Assembly: GCA_964035575.1 (NCBI GenBank)
Contig: OZ037932.1
Coordinates: forward strand, 124,001 to 188,000
Length of the DNA stretch: 64,000 nt
DNA from: Rhynchopus sp. YZ270_cl-10
Taxonomy: Eukaryota > Euglenozoa > Diplonemea > Diplonemida > Diplonemidae
Reading direction: 5' to 3'
The notes under the pieces were generated by a model. It worked only from the letters and a program-made list of their open reading frames with translations. It was not told the origin of the DNA and ran no database searches. The stretch's first letter is position 1; every line of letters starts with the position of its first letter. The position numbers and the translations under genes are program-made. Below, one piece after another: positions 9,397 through 21,237 of this stretch.

Positions 9397-12300
9397 CTAC
9401 TCCGAGGGGGCTCTAAGGTGTTCGCTCCCGACGCTTGCCTCGTCACCTTCTTCTGGCTGGGGCTTCTTTTTGAAGAAGCCTTTCACAGAGGTGATGGACT
9501 GGCGGAGGACGGAGTGGTACTTTCCTCGGAGGTGTGCGTTGATGTTCTCCTGGATCTGCGCCTCGGCTGCAGGGTCTTGCAGGCGTAGTGTGTCCTCAAG
9601 CTCCTTCGCCAGCCCGTTTGACAGCGCCTTCAGCCGCGAACGCAGCAGTGCACGGATCAGGCAGTACTCCTCCTCATCGCTCTCCACCCCCAACAGCCAC
9701 GCCAGCACGACCTGCAAGAACACAACCTGCTGTGCCGCGTGTCCCTCACCAGCAACCCTCCGGAGTTTGTCTGTTGCCTTCAATAAGCACTTCACGGTTA
9801 AACGCTGTGGAACCCTTTGCGACACTGAAAAAATGAGATTTTTTTTTGTGGAGATGGGGAGTGGAGATGGAGATGGGGATAGGGGGGTGGGGTACTTACC
9901 GGTGTAGAGGACGAGCAGCGCGCGCCGCCACATCTCATCGACTTCGTCTTCTGCCGTGGCAGTGCTGTCGGTGCGGTCCATGCGCCAAGAGACCACCTGC
10001 ATCACCTCCTCCTCAGGCAGGACGGAGCACCACAGCGACGTAAGGCGTGCGGCATCGCTGCCTTCGAAGTCGACGTCGTCCTCACTGTCCCACACCTCCT
10101 TGAAGGCAGTGTGCGCAGCAAGCGGCAGGCAGGAGATGGTAGCGACACCGCAGGCATCTGCGAGGCGGATCAGCTTCTTGCTTGGGCTCAGGTCTGTATT
10201 TGTGAAGAAGAATGTGCCATTAAAAATATCAGTTCAAAGGAGTAGAGTAGAGGAGAATAGAATCCCGTTTGTCTTGTTTTATCAACCCCCGACCACGACA
10301 ATACGGAAACGAGCATGTCGTCTGTGTCAGAAGAACCTTGGTTGCTACCACAAAATGTGGAAATATAAATAGAAAACGACGGATGGTGCCCGCTTTAGCG
10401 GATTTGTTTTTTCACTAACATACACCTCACCCACATTCACCAGAACCGACATGAGGAGCGTGTCCCAAACAACAAATAAAGAAACAAATTTACTACAGTT
10501 AAAAATGTTGGAAGCAAAAAGGAAGAACAAAACAACCCGTAGGGGTTCGACGTACGTTCAGCAGCACTCCTCCCCGATCATGCCAATGTCGAGTGACTTG
10601 GAAGACTTCTGCCGACGTCACGATTGGTTTACCACCCTAGATTTTCTAGGTTATTTTTACCAAGAGGAAATTGGTGACACCTTGGCCCTGATAGGGGCTG
10701 CTGTGTGGTGGGTAAGCCACAGCAGCAGGTGAAAAACTGGGCATCCGTACGCAGCACGGCAGCTTTGTGTTCTGGGTGGCGGTGCCTGGTATTTCGCGTG
10801 ATAGTCCATTTTTTGGCGAGGATGTGATCAAAACAATGACCAGGCAAGAAGACGACAGCGACTAATCCACTAGGAACGCTGAACAATTTGTGATACACTG
10901 ATGACTTTTGAGCTGATAATTGAGAGCACTTTTATGACGAAATTATTCCGCTTTTTTGACAAAACGACTACATACCTTTTCCATCGATGATCAGCAACCC
11001 TACACACTCATCATGGCTACGCGACGCAGCATTCTTCGCAAGCGCTGCGAAGAAGTCGCCTTCACCCTCTGCACTGTCGCCTGCGAGCACTGCACGCAGG
11101 GACGCCTCTGCTGCCGCTACCTCCTCCGCTGTGGTAATGGTGTGCACACCTGCCTGCAGGACAGGCGCCACCATGGTACCGTACGCCACTGCTAGGGCGG
11201 ATTTGTGCGAACGCTGTCCCACCAGCAGGCAGTGCCCTATGTTCATACGCGAGGTTGCCGTGACGGCATCCGCACCTTGCATATGCAGACTCAGCAGCAG
11301 CAGATGAAATGAGAACAGCTTTGTCAAACAGAACTCCGACGCCACCACAACAGGCCTGCAGTCCCCCTTACATTGAAGGGTCAGCAACGCACCCTCATGC
11401 CCACAAAGGAAGAGAAACGTACGCGACGACGCCACCACCTGTTTGATCTGCACAGTGTGCGTCAACAGCTCCTCATACGCCTTCTCCCGCACCGCCTTCC
11501 CCCCTAGGTTTTTGAGCACCTTCGAAAAGCTTCCCGGGTTGACATTCACCCCCGACGCGAACGACCCAGAAAGCTTCTTCAACCCGGTCGCCTCTTTGTC
11601 TTCCTCATCGTCTCCCCCTTCTTCTCTTTTTGTAAACGATGAAAACGACGCAGATAGACGCGATGCTACCCCTTGACTGTTCTGCCGTTCCCTTGCGTTT
11701 CCTTGACTTCCTCCACCCAACGCAGAGAACGACCCGGACAGCCGCTTCATCGCTGCGCTTAGGGGCGGTTGGTCTTCCTTATCCAAATCATAGGTAGAAA
11801 CCGGTGGTGTGCCTGGTGGGGAACCGGATACGGCTTGCAGGGGGAAGCAGTCTTTCCATAGGGAGAGCACTCTCGGATATTTGTGTGCAGGGAAGAAGCG
11901 GAGGATGAGCAGTAAGGAGTGCACGGCGTCTGAAGCGCAGGGGAACTCTGTCAGGTCGAAGAGGAGGAGCGGGCCCACGCTGTCGGGGTGCTCGGGGGTG
12001 GCGAGCTCGAGGTAGTGGCCGAGACTGTCGACGTCTGGGTCGAAGAAGCATTGTGTCAAGAAGTTGGACCACCGATGCGCCTTTGTATAGCGGTTCCCCT
12101 CTAGACCCCAGACGCCTTCACGAAGCACGCTGGTCAACACCTCAACGTTGTTCTCGTTGTTGCATTCGTCATGCGGTATGTCGGCAGCGGTAGGAGACCT
12201 CGGGGGGCTGCGGGGGATGAACTCCTGCTCCTTCTCCTTCTCCTTTTGCTGCCTCTCCCGCTTCTCCTTTTCCTTTTGTCTTTCCTTTTCCTTCTGTCTC

Positions 12301-14300
12301 TGTTTCTCCTTCTCCTTCTCCTCCTCATTCTTCACAAATTTATTCTTAAACGCCGCGAAAACAGACTCTTTTTCCACCTTCTTTTCAACAACCTCCGCTT
12401 CACCAGGGTGCTCCTCGACCTCGACCTCCACCGCATCCGCATGCACAGGAGATACCTCAGTTACACTGCCATTGGCTATACCATTCCCTTCGGTGTGTGC
12501 AGGGCTGTGTACACTGGGGGAGTTTACACTGGGTGAGTTTGGCGGGGAGGCTTCGGCGAGAGACGCGTTTGATAGCACATCATTCTGGAGAAGAGGCGGC
12601 GGGAGCGCGGAGAGCGGCCGCGCCACGTCAAAGAAGGCGTTGTTGTTTTCATCAAGAATGTCCTTCAGTGTGAACGCACGGAGCACTACACTCATACTCG
12701 CCACTGTGTCCGCAACCAACCCTTCACCAGGTGCCTCCTTATCAGACGCACGAATAGAAAGCCTCTCCTCCGCCCCACCAAGCCGTGTCATAAAGCCTAG
12801 CAGCTTGCGGTACTCCCTCCGGAGACAGCAGTCAATAAAACGGTTGTTCGCAAAGCGGTACAACTGGAGCAACACAAACTGCTTGGTACGCACATCACTG
12901 AGCCGAAGCGCCTCAAGAAACCATGCCCTGGGGATGTACTCCGGATGCTCTGTGAAAATGTACATTAATATATTGAATTTATGCAGTGCGCGAGGAGCGT
13001 TTCGCGCAATGATAGGAGGAAGCAGCGCTGAGAGGATACGGTACGCTGCATGCGGTATTCGCGAGGTCACGGTGTTGATGATCTGCAAGGAATGCAACGA
13101 AACGCTGTCATTCGCAAGCTGCACCCCCCACGCCTGCGACAGCGACGCCACCTGCCGCTCCCCCTCCAAATTCGACAGCACCGAGCACATTGTGTTCACC
13201 GCCAACCCCTTCTCCTGCACCACCCTCTCCACCTTCCCGCCCCCATACTCCAATAGGTACGACACCCTCGACGTCTTCCCATCACTCCACACTATACTGC
13301 ACCTATCCAACAACGCTACAGCCTTCTTCAACGGCGACTCCATCTGCAAAGACGCCGGATCTGCCAAAGGCGACAACTCCGTCTTTTCCGCCTGAAAGCT
13401 AGGAGTATCAAGCATGCAGGCCACCACTGCCCTAAGATGCTCCTCCGAAGACACCGGAATCGTCTCATCTGTCAACTCCTGCGTCACCGCCTTGCCTTGC
13501 ATGCTATCATTCGGAAGCATCAACGACATAGAAAGAGACAACGAATCCTCCACATTTGCCAACGCAACAACCGGTTTGCACAAAGCAATCGGCGCCAATG
13601 GAGCAGATGACTGCACCACCAAACCAGCATACCCTGCAGAATGAATTTTCTCTGAACACCCGAGCTGTGAGAGAAGAAGCGTTAAGAACAACGCATCGTC
13701 GGTAGAGGTTCTGGACACACTATTCTCAATAATGTCCTTGAGCAGTGTGAAGGCGGAGGTTGTTTCGCCGAGGCTGCAAAAGGTCGGGTCGATTCCATCA
13801 GAGTCAACCCGTTTGCCGTCGATAAAGCAGTTTGCAATGAGGTTGCGAGCAAACCCGAGAACGGCAGCTGAATCATCAGACGGCGTGGTAGAACCTCCCC
13901 AGGCATCGTTCACAGAGAGGTGCTGTGCGAGAGGTGGCGCAGAGAGGAGTGTACGCCACAATGCTATAGAAGCCTCTGTAGTGGCAGGGGAGAAGAACCT
14001 CCCCTGCAGCTGCCCCACCCCAGTCGCTGCCCGGCACCACACCCGGTGGGAGAGCTGCCAGTCTGCGTCCTCAAGGAGAAGGTGCTGCAACCCACGCAAA
14101 TCCTGCGTCAAAGATGTGTTTGCAACCCGATCAAAAAACTCCTTCTCAAGAGACCACTCTTCCTCCCCAGGGTCAGCAACTTCAGGTGCGATATACACAG
14201 GGGACCCAGGAGGGGGGCACGGCTCGGAACACTCCATTGCAGACTCTTCGCTTGCGGAGCTCGGATGTCGCGGTGGCGCTGCCTTAGGTGTGTCCTCCAT
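9397..14300 (-). CDS. Unrecognised large protein (1348 aa) with repeated LSGSF-type motifs, 3 exons
   Basis: Exons 14300..10976, 10193..9900 and 9824..9397. Introns of 782 nt (GTATGT...ATACAG) and 75 nt (GTAAGT...TTTCAG) both interrupt after codon position 1, and splicing keeps one frame. I do not recognise a domain. The first ~590 residues look alpha-helical and soluble. About 590-690 is low complexity, ending in a Lys/Glu-rich helix. A second helical part follows. Around 845-935 a short Ser/Phe motif recurs (KRLSGSFSAL, SRLSASFSSF, KKLSGSFASG), resembling repeated basophilic phosphorylation sites. The C-terminus (exons 2-3) is helical and ends acidic. No signal peptide or membrane segment is seen. 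A large scaffold or trafficking protein is possible, but that is a guess. The long first intron holds a reverse-transcriptase-like fossil on the opposite strand. Confidence 0.8.
10551..10735 (+). mobile_element. Possible reverse transcriptase fossil in an intron
   Basis: On the plus strand, antisense to the host gene, a short open stretch reads FTTLDFLGYFYQ, resembling the FTTLDL-x-x-GYHQ region of reverse transcriptases of the Ty3/gypsy or DIRS type. It is a broken fragment, with no recognisable integrase, protease or terminal repeats around it. Its poor preservation suggests age. The match is short and could be chance. Confidence 0.3.
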
Positions 14301-15068
14301 AGGGAGAGAGGAGAGAAGGGGTCAGAGGGAGAAGGTACACCCGAAAAGGGGGGAGGAGGGAGGGAGGGAGGGGTGTATGTGATGTGCAGTGTGTAGCGCA
14401 CTCACTCTGAAAGGGGGGTGTGTTGTGTGGAGGGGGGTTGTGAGAGGTGGAGGAGATAAAGTTGAGTTGAAAATACAAAAAAAAAAAGCCCTATCGGAAA
14501 TGAATTAGTGTATCTTTGGTGGATGACCGGCTGTACCGGGGTGTGGACACCCCAACCATGCAGTCCTACAATCCATTTTCGTGGTTTACATCTGATAAAT
14601 AAGGCGGAGCCAATGCAGGCACAGCACCTCCGGCTGACGTACGACCTCCAGATTTTCAATTTTTTTTTTTTTAGGGTCAAAAAAATGGGGTGTGTACGGG
14701 AGGTGCATATTTTTTTTTTACCGTTCCGTTTTGTGGCACACTCATCAAAGTGTCCCTCATGTATTTTTTTTTTTTTTGCCACATTTTTTTTTTCCTTGGT
14801 GCTCTGGGAGGAGTCGATACTGACAGGTCGCTGACAGGTCGTTGACTGATTTCCCAAGCACCATTCCTGCAACAAAAAAAAAAACTCAACCCCTCCCTAC
14901 AACCTCTTTGCCCACAAAAAACACTTTTTTTTAAGAGGTGACTTTGCACACCTCTGGGCCGAAAAGGTAGAGAAATGGGCATTGTGTTGCAGCGCAAAAA
15001 AAACGAAACTGTCCCTTTATTTTTTTGCTGCCCCATATATTCCTCTAAGAGTGACACAAAAGAGGTTC
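14301..15068. other. Intergenic stretch upstream of the 1348-aa protein gene
   Basis: The start codon at 14300 is preceded by about 70 nt of almost pure pyrimidine in the sense direction. An extended R2 repeat occupies about 14461-14615, and an R3-like fragment lies near 14943-14965. No other gene is seen. Confidence 0.45.
14461..14615 (-). repeat. R2 repeat, extended copy
   Basis: Beyond the short R2 core it shares a further ~80 bp (CCACAACCATG-like, ACAATCCAT, CGTGGTTTACATC) with the copy at 21880-21965. The full unit is therefore about 135-150 bp. Confidence 0.5.
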
Positions 15069-16966
15069 TTATTTGACTCGAACAATCTGTGCACGGGATG
15101 CTTGCCCTTCCCCATCGTGGCTGTCAAGACTCTGAATGCGTGGGATGCTCTGAAGGTCGTACATCTGGTTAACCTGTAGTAAGGGGAAAAAAAACGATTT
15201 TTTGTAGGATCAACAAAATGAAAGGTTAAAAAGTGCAAACGCCTCACCGTTTCCTTTGTATTTTTTTCGGTGCCTTCGGGTACAAAGTAACTCAATACGC
15301 ATACCTTTTCTGGGTCCATTGGTGTGATGACACCCTTATTCTGGAGGAAGAGGTGGAACTGCACGACGTACTCGTTCGCGGAGACACGTGCACGGTCGTC
15401 GTAGCTGGTGGCGGTCCACTCCTTCATTTCGGACTCGAGCTTAGAGGCAGCTTTGTTCTTGAGGGTGCGCATCTTTTCTTCGAGTTGGTCAGGCTGGAGG
15501 ATCTCAGCATCTGGCGGTGCGTAGACTGGACCTGCGTTGCCCATCCCAATCACGATACGCGACGTGTCGACCTCGAACGTTTTGTTCAGCTCCTTCACAA
15601 ACACCTTCGCCATCGTGCTCTTCTTCTCCTCCTCCCCCTTCGACCCACCAAAGAGCGATGCAAACCACCCAGGCGCGGCCTCCGCCTCTTTATTCTTCCT
15701 CAAATTCTCAAGGTCCTGGTTCAGCTGCGATGCAGCCGATTCAGACATATTCGTCTCCGCCCTCAGCTTCGCTTGACGGTACGGAATCCACTGCACATCA
15801 CGGAACTCCGCAAACAGGGTTTTGTACTGCGCAAAGTCCTCCCGCGCGAAGTACATAATCTCCAGCACCTTGATACGGTTCTGCGGGAGGATCGGGTTTG
15901 CGATACCCTGCGACCTCAACTTTGTCCTGAGCTGCATATACAACACAAACTTCCAGAAGAACGCTGTTACAAACAGGAACCCATAGAAGAACCACCGGGA
16001 CGTCGCCAGACGCAACTTTGCACCAATCTGTGCCTCCTGCACCACCATCTCCGGCGATGGTGTCAACGACCCCAGAATACGCAACGCCACCCCAGTCTTC
16101 GTGTCGTGCAGGACCGGCCCCGGAGGCATCTCCATATTCCTCGATTCGTCACGCCCGTGCACCATATGCATCGGCGCCCTAACAAACCTCGGCATGCCCC
16201 CCACCCACAGCTGGTCCTCCTTCTCCGGCCGGTTCCGATAAATGCGAAGATGCTCACGTCGCGCTTCATGCTCTAGGATCTGCTCCAAAGGCACCGGAAC
16301 GCCAGGAGGGTAAAATGTATCCGCGGTTTCAACGTGATGGTCGATAATCTCGGTATGCTTACCTGAGGGTGAAGAAATGAGGTAGGGGAGGTTGGTGGGG
16401 GGTTTATGATGATATCGTCTTAAAGGGGTGTTGAAAAGGAAAAGTGTTGATTGTCGTTCCCTCACCACCCCTTCTTGTAGTTGTTTGATGCGCTTCCACA
16501 CGGTTGAGTGGGTGAACGATGTGACACTTTTCCGCTTATAAAGTAGTGTTTAAAAAAAATCGGGGAAAGAGAGAGTAGTTGAAATGTGCTAAAAAAACGC
16601 AGTCGGTTGTCTCATGTAGGGGGGGAAATGAGGGAAATGCATACCTGGCTTGAAGTCTAAAGGGACGGGCCCGTCGCCAGACTCTGCCAGCGTCTTAGGA
16701 CGGTCTGGGTTGACGTAGCCAACCTCCGCTGCCTCCTTCTCTGCTGCTGCGATGTCCGTGCCTGCGTCTGTGTCGCCAAGCAGCGGGTGTGCGGGGGGTG
16801 CAGGCTTGGGCTGGTGTGGGTACGTGGCCTCGGTGTCATTGCCGACGTACCGGATACCGTCCGTGTCGACTGGGGGAGATTTTGCTTCAGAGGCAGCAGT
16901 GCGTGCTGCCACTGCAATGGTCGAGGCAACAATGCCACGCACGGTGTGGCTGTTCCATCGCTTCAT
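15069..16966 (-). CDS. Probable mitochondrial membrane protein, 3 exons
   Basis: Exons 16966..16645, 16362..15305 and 15173..15069. Introns of 282 nt (GTATGC...CCTCAG) and 131 nt (GTATGC...CTACAG) give a continuous 494-aa product ending in a TAA at 15069. The N-terminus (MKRWNSHTVRGIVAS) is basic, Ser/Ala/Thr-rich and without acidic residues for 26 positions, as in mitochondrial targeting peptides. One clear transmembrane helix lies at about 230-250 and is followed by a basic stretch. The C-terminal half is charged and helical. A proline-rich segment precedes the helix. I recognise no family; one-helix proteins of this kind are common among lineage-specific respiratory-chain or ATP synthase subunits, so that role is only a suggestion. 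Intron 2 contains a partial copy of repeat family R3 in gene orientation. Confidence 0.78.
15233..15252 (-). repeat. R3 fragment inside an intron
   Basis: GTGCAAACGCCTC matches the R3 3' block and lies in intron 2 of the mitochondrial membrane protein gene, in the same direction as the gene. Confidence 0.35.
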
Positions 16967-17443
16967 TATTGTGTTATTTCGCTCTCCCCCCTCTGGAGAG
17001 AATTGTTTGGAAATGAGGAAAAAGACATCATGAAAGCGGTCAAAAAGCGGTTAAAAATTGGGGGTCGCTATGTTTTTTATGGCCTCTAAAAGCACCTATT
17101 TTCTACCTTTAATTTTTCATGTAAAATATCTATGTACAGCAACGAATGAATCTGCCTCTTTTTGCATACAGCGAAAGAAAAGAAAAGTTTATAAGATGAC
17201 CCTAAGCCTCTCTGTGCTTAGTCACCTTAAAAGAAAAAGAAAGAATTGTGTCTTGAAATACGCCCCTTTGACAGTGCCCCACCTACCTAAGAAAGGATGA
17301 TAACATATGGACTTTTGGGGGAAGTTGGTCATGACGAGCCGAAGCAAAACACAGCGACCGGTCATAGTAATAGTCACGTCAGTAGGGGGGTCGAAGCTCT
17401 CCATGAAGGGGGCGTGAAGCACCCGCACCCCCCTCACGCCCTA
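16967..17443. other. Short intergenic stretch
   Basis: It holds an R1 repeat (17184-17230) followed at 17249-17285 by an R2 fragment (TTGAAATACGCCCC...GACAGTG). No gene is supported. Confidence 0.45.
17184..17230 (-). repeat. R1 repeat
   Basis: A near-consensus copy: the plus strand reads AAAAGTTTATAAGATGACCC, then CTAAGC...GCTTAGTCACCTTAA with both hairpin arms intact. Confidence 0.6.
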
Positions 17444-19665
17444 TCACGCCACACTATGAAGGCGGGGCACACCGCCTTCGACGGATTCTTCCCCTACGTC
17501 GTCTTCTCCTTCGCCGCCGTCCTCGTCGTCTTCACTGTGCATGGCTGCTGCAGGCTCGGTGTCCTGTGGGGGCACTTCTTCTCGTCGTGGGTTGAGGACC
17601 GCTGCACGACGGAGCTCTGCCTTGCTGTTCTCGATCTGTGCGGTAAGTGTACGGAGTTCGAGCTGCGCAGCACGGAGCGACTCCTCCGAACGGCGTTGTG
17701 TGTCGACCGCCTCTGCCTCTGCCCTGCGCACAGCCTCCTCCCGCTGCGCCACCGCACCCAGCCGTGCGGCGCTGCCCCTCGCTGCTGTGTGGTGTGTCGC
17801 TTCGTTCTCATCCATCCACCTCTCCCTCTTGTCCAGCTCTGCCAGCCGCCGGCTCAGCTCTTCCTCCATATCCTCCAGGAGCGACGCTGTCTTGGCACCC
17901 TTCAGACACTGCACTGCGTTCTGCACCAAGACAGCGAGGGGGGCGTCGGCCGCAGCGTTTGGGCAGAGAAGGAGGGCGGCGTTGCGAAGCTCGGTCTCCC
18001 TCCGCTGGAGGGTGTGGAGGCTGTGCTGGACCTCAGCGCTGATGCGCGCTGCGTCTTCGTGGCGGCGCTGTGCACGCGAGGCAGATTCCGCCTCACTGCG
18101 GAGAAGCTCCTCCTTGAAGACCTGCGCCTCACGGCGCGCGGTGTTCACCTTCGCACGGTCCTCCGCAAGCACATCAACAGCCTGAGCATAACTCTGCTCC
18201 ATCCTCCCCACCCGCGCCGCCGTCTGCAGCGCACCCTTCACAACAGTCCCCCACCCAGCCGCCTCCTCACTGCAGAGACGCTGGCGGGCGGAGAGCTGCT
18301 CCTCTTCTGCAAGCAGGCGGGCTTCGCGGGAGTGCAGTGCGGACTGCTGAGACGATGTGTCCTGAAGGGGGGTGGGTGGAGGTGGGGTGGGGGTGGGTGG
18401 AGTGTACGGCATACCTCAGCAGCGTTCTCTGCATCCTGCAGACGTTGTTCCCGTAGAAGCAAGGAGGCTTCGCGTTGTTGCAGTGCACTGCGTTGTGCTG
18501 TAAGGGCACGCTCCTCGCCTTCCATCTGCGCACGCTCCGCAGCCAGCAACGCACCCTCGCCACCACGCTCCTGTGCACGCAGCTCCCCTGCCGCACACTC
18601 CGCCTCTCTCCTCGCCAGCGCTGCGTCCTTCATGCGGTGCTCCTGCTGGTGTGCTGCACAGCGCTCTTTGAGAAGGTCCTCCATATCCTGCAGACGGCGT
18701 TCCTTGAGACCCACATTCGTCTCGCGCCTTCTCAGATACGTCGGCAACGCTACGATGTCCATCACCGGCAATGCAGGTGGCGGCGGTGCCGCTGGCTTGC
18801 GCACCGCAGCAGCTACACTGTCCTCCCGCACCAACACCGCAGCCTCACGCTGCAGCAGCCGTGCACCCTCCTCTTGCAGACGCACCTCCAATGCTTTGAG
18901 ATGCTGCTCCTGCTGCGCCTGGCTCGGTGGCGGCACCCTACGTGGCGACGGTGTAGGCGACCTGGGTTGTCCGTAGTGCACACCCTGCACCCCACCCACG
19001 TACGGCTGCACAGGAACCACCCCCTCTAGGTACGAACGCTGCACCGACCTGCGTGGCGACGGTGTCGGTGTTCGCGCCCTCACCTCGCCCTCCCTCCGCA
19101 GCACCTCCCGCTCCCTCTGCAGCAGCTGCACCTCCTTTGCCTGCAGATGTTCCTCGATAGCCTTGAGGCTCTCTCTCTCTGCACCCACATGGACAGGAGC
19201 AGTGCCATTGCCAGGCTGCACCCCTGAGGGTTCATCGCTGGCTGTGCTGCTCTCTCGCACCCTTCGCAGCTGGGAAGGCTGGGCTGGGTTCTGCCTGCGT
19301 GAAAAATTCGGAGAGGCTGTGTGATTCTCCTGCCGGGTCTTTGGAGGCGAAGGGGGAGGTGTGACCTGATCGGTCCCTTGAGGCGACGTGGAGAGACTCT
19401 GTGGGATGCGTGCCGGTGGTGACGAGGTGTTACGTCGTGGCAGTACATCACCTACACGGACCTGGCTCATGGTTGCTTCGAATGAGCGTCTCCCCACCCG
19501 ATCGTGAGGCCCTGCACCGCCCATTGCGTCCCAGAGATGCGCTGCAGCCGCATCCACATCGGGTACCCGCGCACTCCGGAGAACGACCTTCAAGCCGTCA
19601 AGTGTCAACCACTCCACCCCCTCCTCCACCACAGCCACCGCAGAGAAGACGTCCCCCTTCCGCAT
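17444..19665 (-). CDS. Coiled-coil protein with an EF-hand-like N-terminus, 2 exons
   Basis: Exons 19665..18415 and 18361..17444, with a 53-nt intron (GTATGC...CTTCAG) in phase 0; 722 aa. Residues about 5-70 have the helix-loop-helix pairing of an EF-hand pair but lack convincing calcium ligands. A Ser/Pro-rich linker follows, including two near-identical TPSPRR motifs. From about residue 150 to 690 the chain is Glu/Arg/Ala/Leu-rich coiled coil. Within it a 25- to 30-residue pattern built on LQREREVLRREGEV, LQREAAVLVREDSV and LQQREASLLLREQRL recurs, which suggests internal duplication. The C-terminus is acidic. Such proteins are often cytoskeletal or basal-body components; no specific assignment is possible. 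Confidence 0.8.
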
Positions 19666-20027
19666 CGGTACTGTCTACACCTCGTAGCGTGGCATGGTTC
19701 TTTGTGAGGGGGGGTTTTGTCTGTTGGATTGTGGTGGAAACAAAAACAGATGGGGGATTGGACAAAAGGGTAGAGGCTTTTTATAAGATTATTTCTGGAG
19801 AATACGCGAACTTTTTCAGATATTTTTTTTCTGAATCAATCCAAGAATGAGAAAGCATTTAACAGAACGACGCCTCAACGGACATCACTCTAAACACTGC
19901 TAAGGCAAAAACAAAAGGACAAACACCGCCCTAAAAGAGCTGTGTCATGAAACCCCATTTTTTTCTAAAGAGCCTCCCTACCTATACGAGAATGCAAAAA
20001 AATCGAGACTTAACACCCCTCTCTCCC
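19666..20027. other. Short intergenic stretch
   Basis: Nothing recognisable beyond AT-rich DNA with T-runs. Confidence 0.4.
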
Positions 20028-20738
20028 CTACGCGGGCCTCCCTGTGAAGGCCCTGGTTGCGTCACCAATCCTTGCGCAGAAAACACCATGCGCAGACTCT
20101 TTTAGGTTGAGCAGGGCACTTCTTTGCGAGGCGACGTCACGGCTGAGCTGCAGGGACAGCTCTGCTGCTGCTAGCACACCAGCACATGCACCATCACCAC
20201 CACCACCACCACGCCCACCCTCCACAACCCTCCTCCCCAGCACAACCTCTGCACACCTCTGCACTGTTGCCACCAACCTACCCAACCTTCCCTCCAATGC
20301 CACACACCGCCCCTCCACCTCAGACAGCAACGCCGCCACCTCAGCCTCCCTCTGCTCTGCCGCTGAGGCTACCATCTGCATGATCACCGCAGTCTCCGTC
20401 CGCGGCAGCATCGACAGCGACGGCAAGACAGTATGCTGCATGCCTTCATCAAGCCCCTGCAGCTCTCTGTACAACGCATCACGACGCGCACGGAGCAACG
20501 CAACGGAACGAAACTCACTCATCAACGCATCCACTAGGCTGTTGACGGTACTCCCTTGTGGTGTGTCCTCAGAAGGGGTTGGGGTTGGGAGTGGCGACGA
20601 CTGAGATGCAATAATAGGTAACCCTTGAGGGGGAGGTGTAGGTGTGGATACAGATGTAGATGTAGATGCATGCAACCCTTCTACAGGTTCTCCTGGAGCT
20701 CTCTGAGGGGATTGGAAAGCATTGAAGCGTCTGCGCAT
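20028..20738 (-). CDS. Small coiled-coil protein, unrecognised
   Basis: Single exon of 236 aa, starting at the ATG at 20738 (MRRRFNAFQ), which follows a purely pyrimidine stretch. The first ~75 residues are Ser/Thr/Pro-rich and disordered. Residues about 80-235 are helical with heptad-like Leu/Ala spacing, interrupted by a Gly-rich loop (EGGRGGGGGDGACAG). No domain is recognised. It lies about 360 bases upstream, in the transcription direction, of the larger coiled-coil gene and shares its base composition. A structural or flagellar role is possible but unproven. Confidence 0.65.
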   Translation of the reverse strand: MRRRFNAFQSPQRAPGEPVEGLHASTSTSVSTPTPPPQGLPIIASQSSPLPTPTPSEDTPQGSTVNSLVDALMSEFRSVALLRARRDALYRELQGLDEGMQHTVLPSLSMLPRTETAVIMQMVASAAEQREAEVAALLSEVEGRCVALEGRLGRLVATVQRCAEVVLGRRVVEGGRGGGGGDGACAGVLAAAELSLQLSRDVASQRSALLNLKESAHGVFCARIGDATRAFTGRPA

Positions 20739-21237
20739 GAGGGGAGGGAGAGAGGGAGAGAAAGGAAAGGGAGAAGGGTTTATCTGTGGGTAGTAAGGAA
20801 GTATTGAAGAGAGCACAAAAGCGAGAAGGGGGGGGGAGGGGGAGGAGGGGAAAATTGTGGGGGAAATTATTGGTGCTTTATTTTTTAAAAAATTGCTGCG
20901 CACGTTCCTTAATTGTTTTTTTTTTTTAATTCCCACCCACCCACCCCCTGACGCATTCCCCATAATATTTTTCAAATGCGTTCTTTTTTTGTTTTGTTTT
21001 TGCCTTTCTTTTTCGGTGTGTGGGTTTTAAAAAAAGAAAATAAGGTGTTAAAAAAGGGTTTTTTGTTATTTTGTTGTAGTTATTAATTGTGTGCAAATGC
21101 ACACGTAAAGCCCGTTCCCCCAACCCCCCAACCCCCTCCACGAGCCACCGCTCCCTTCCCTGAAGCCCAAAACAGACGCAACACTTTTTGTCCCTATCCC
21201 CGAAAAGTGAACCTGTTAGCTCCGACGTATCCTGAAC

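Noticed and set aside
12148-13395. A 415-codon plus-strand open frame opposite the 1348-aa protein gene
   Set aside because: Ser/Cys/Phe-rich antisense shadow; splice signals and frame continuity support the minus strand.
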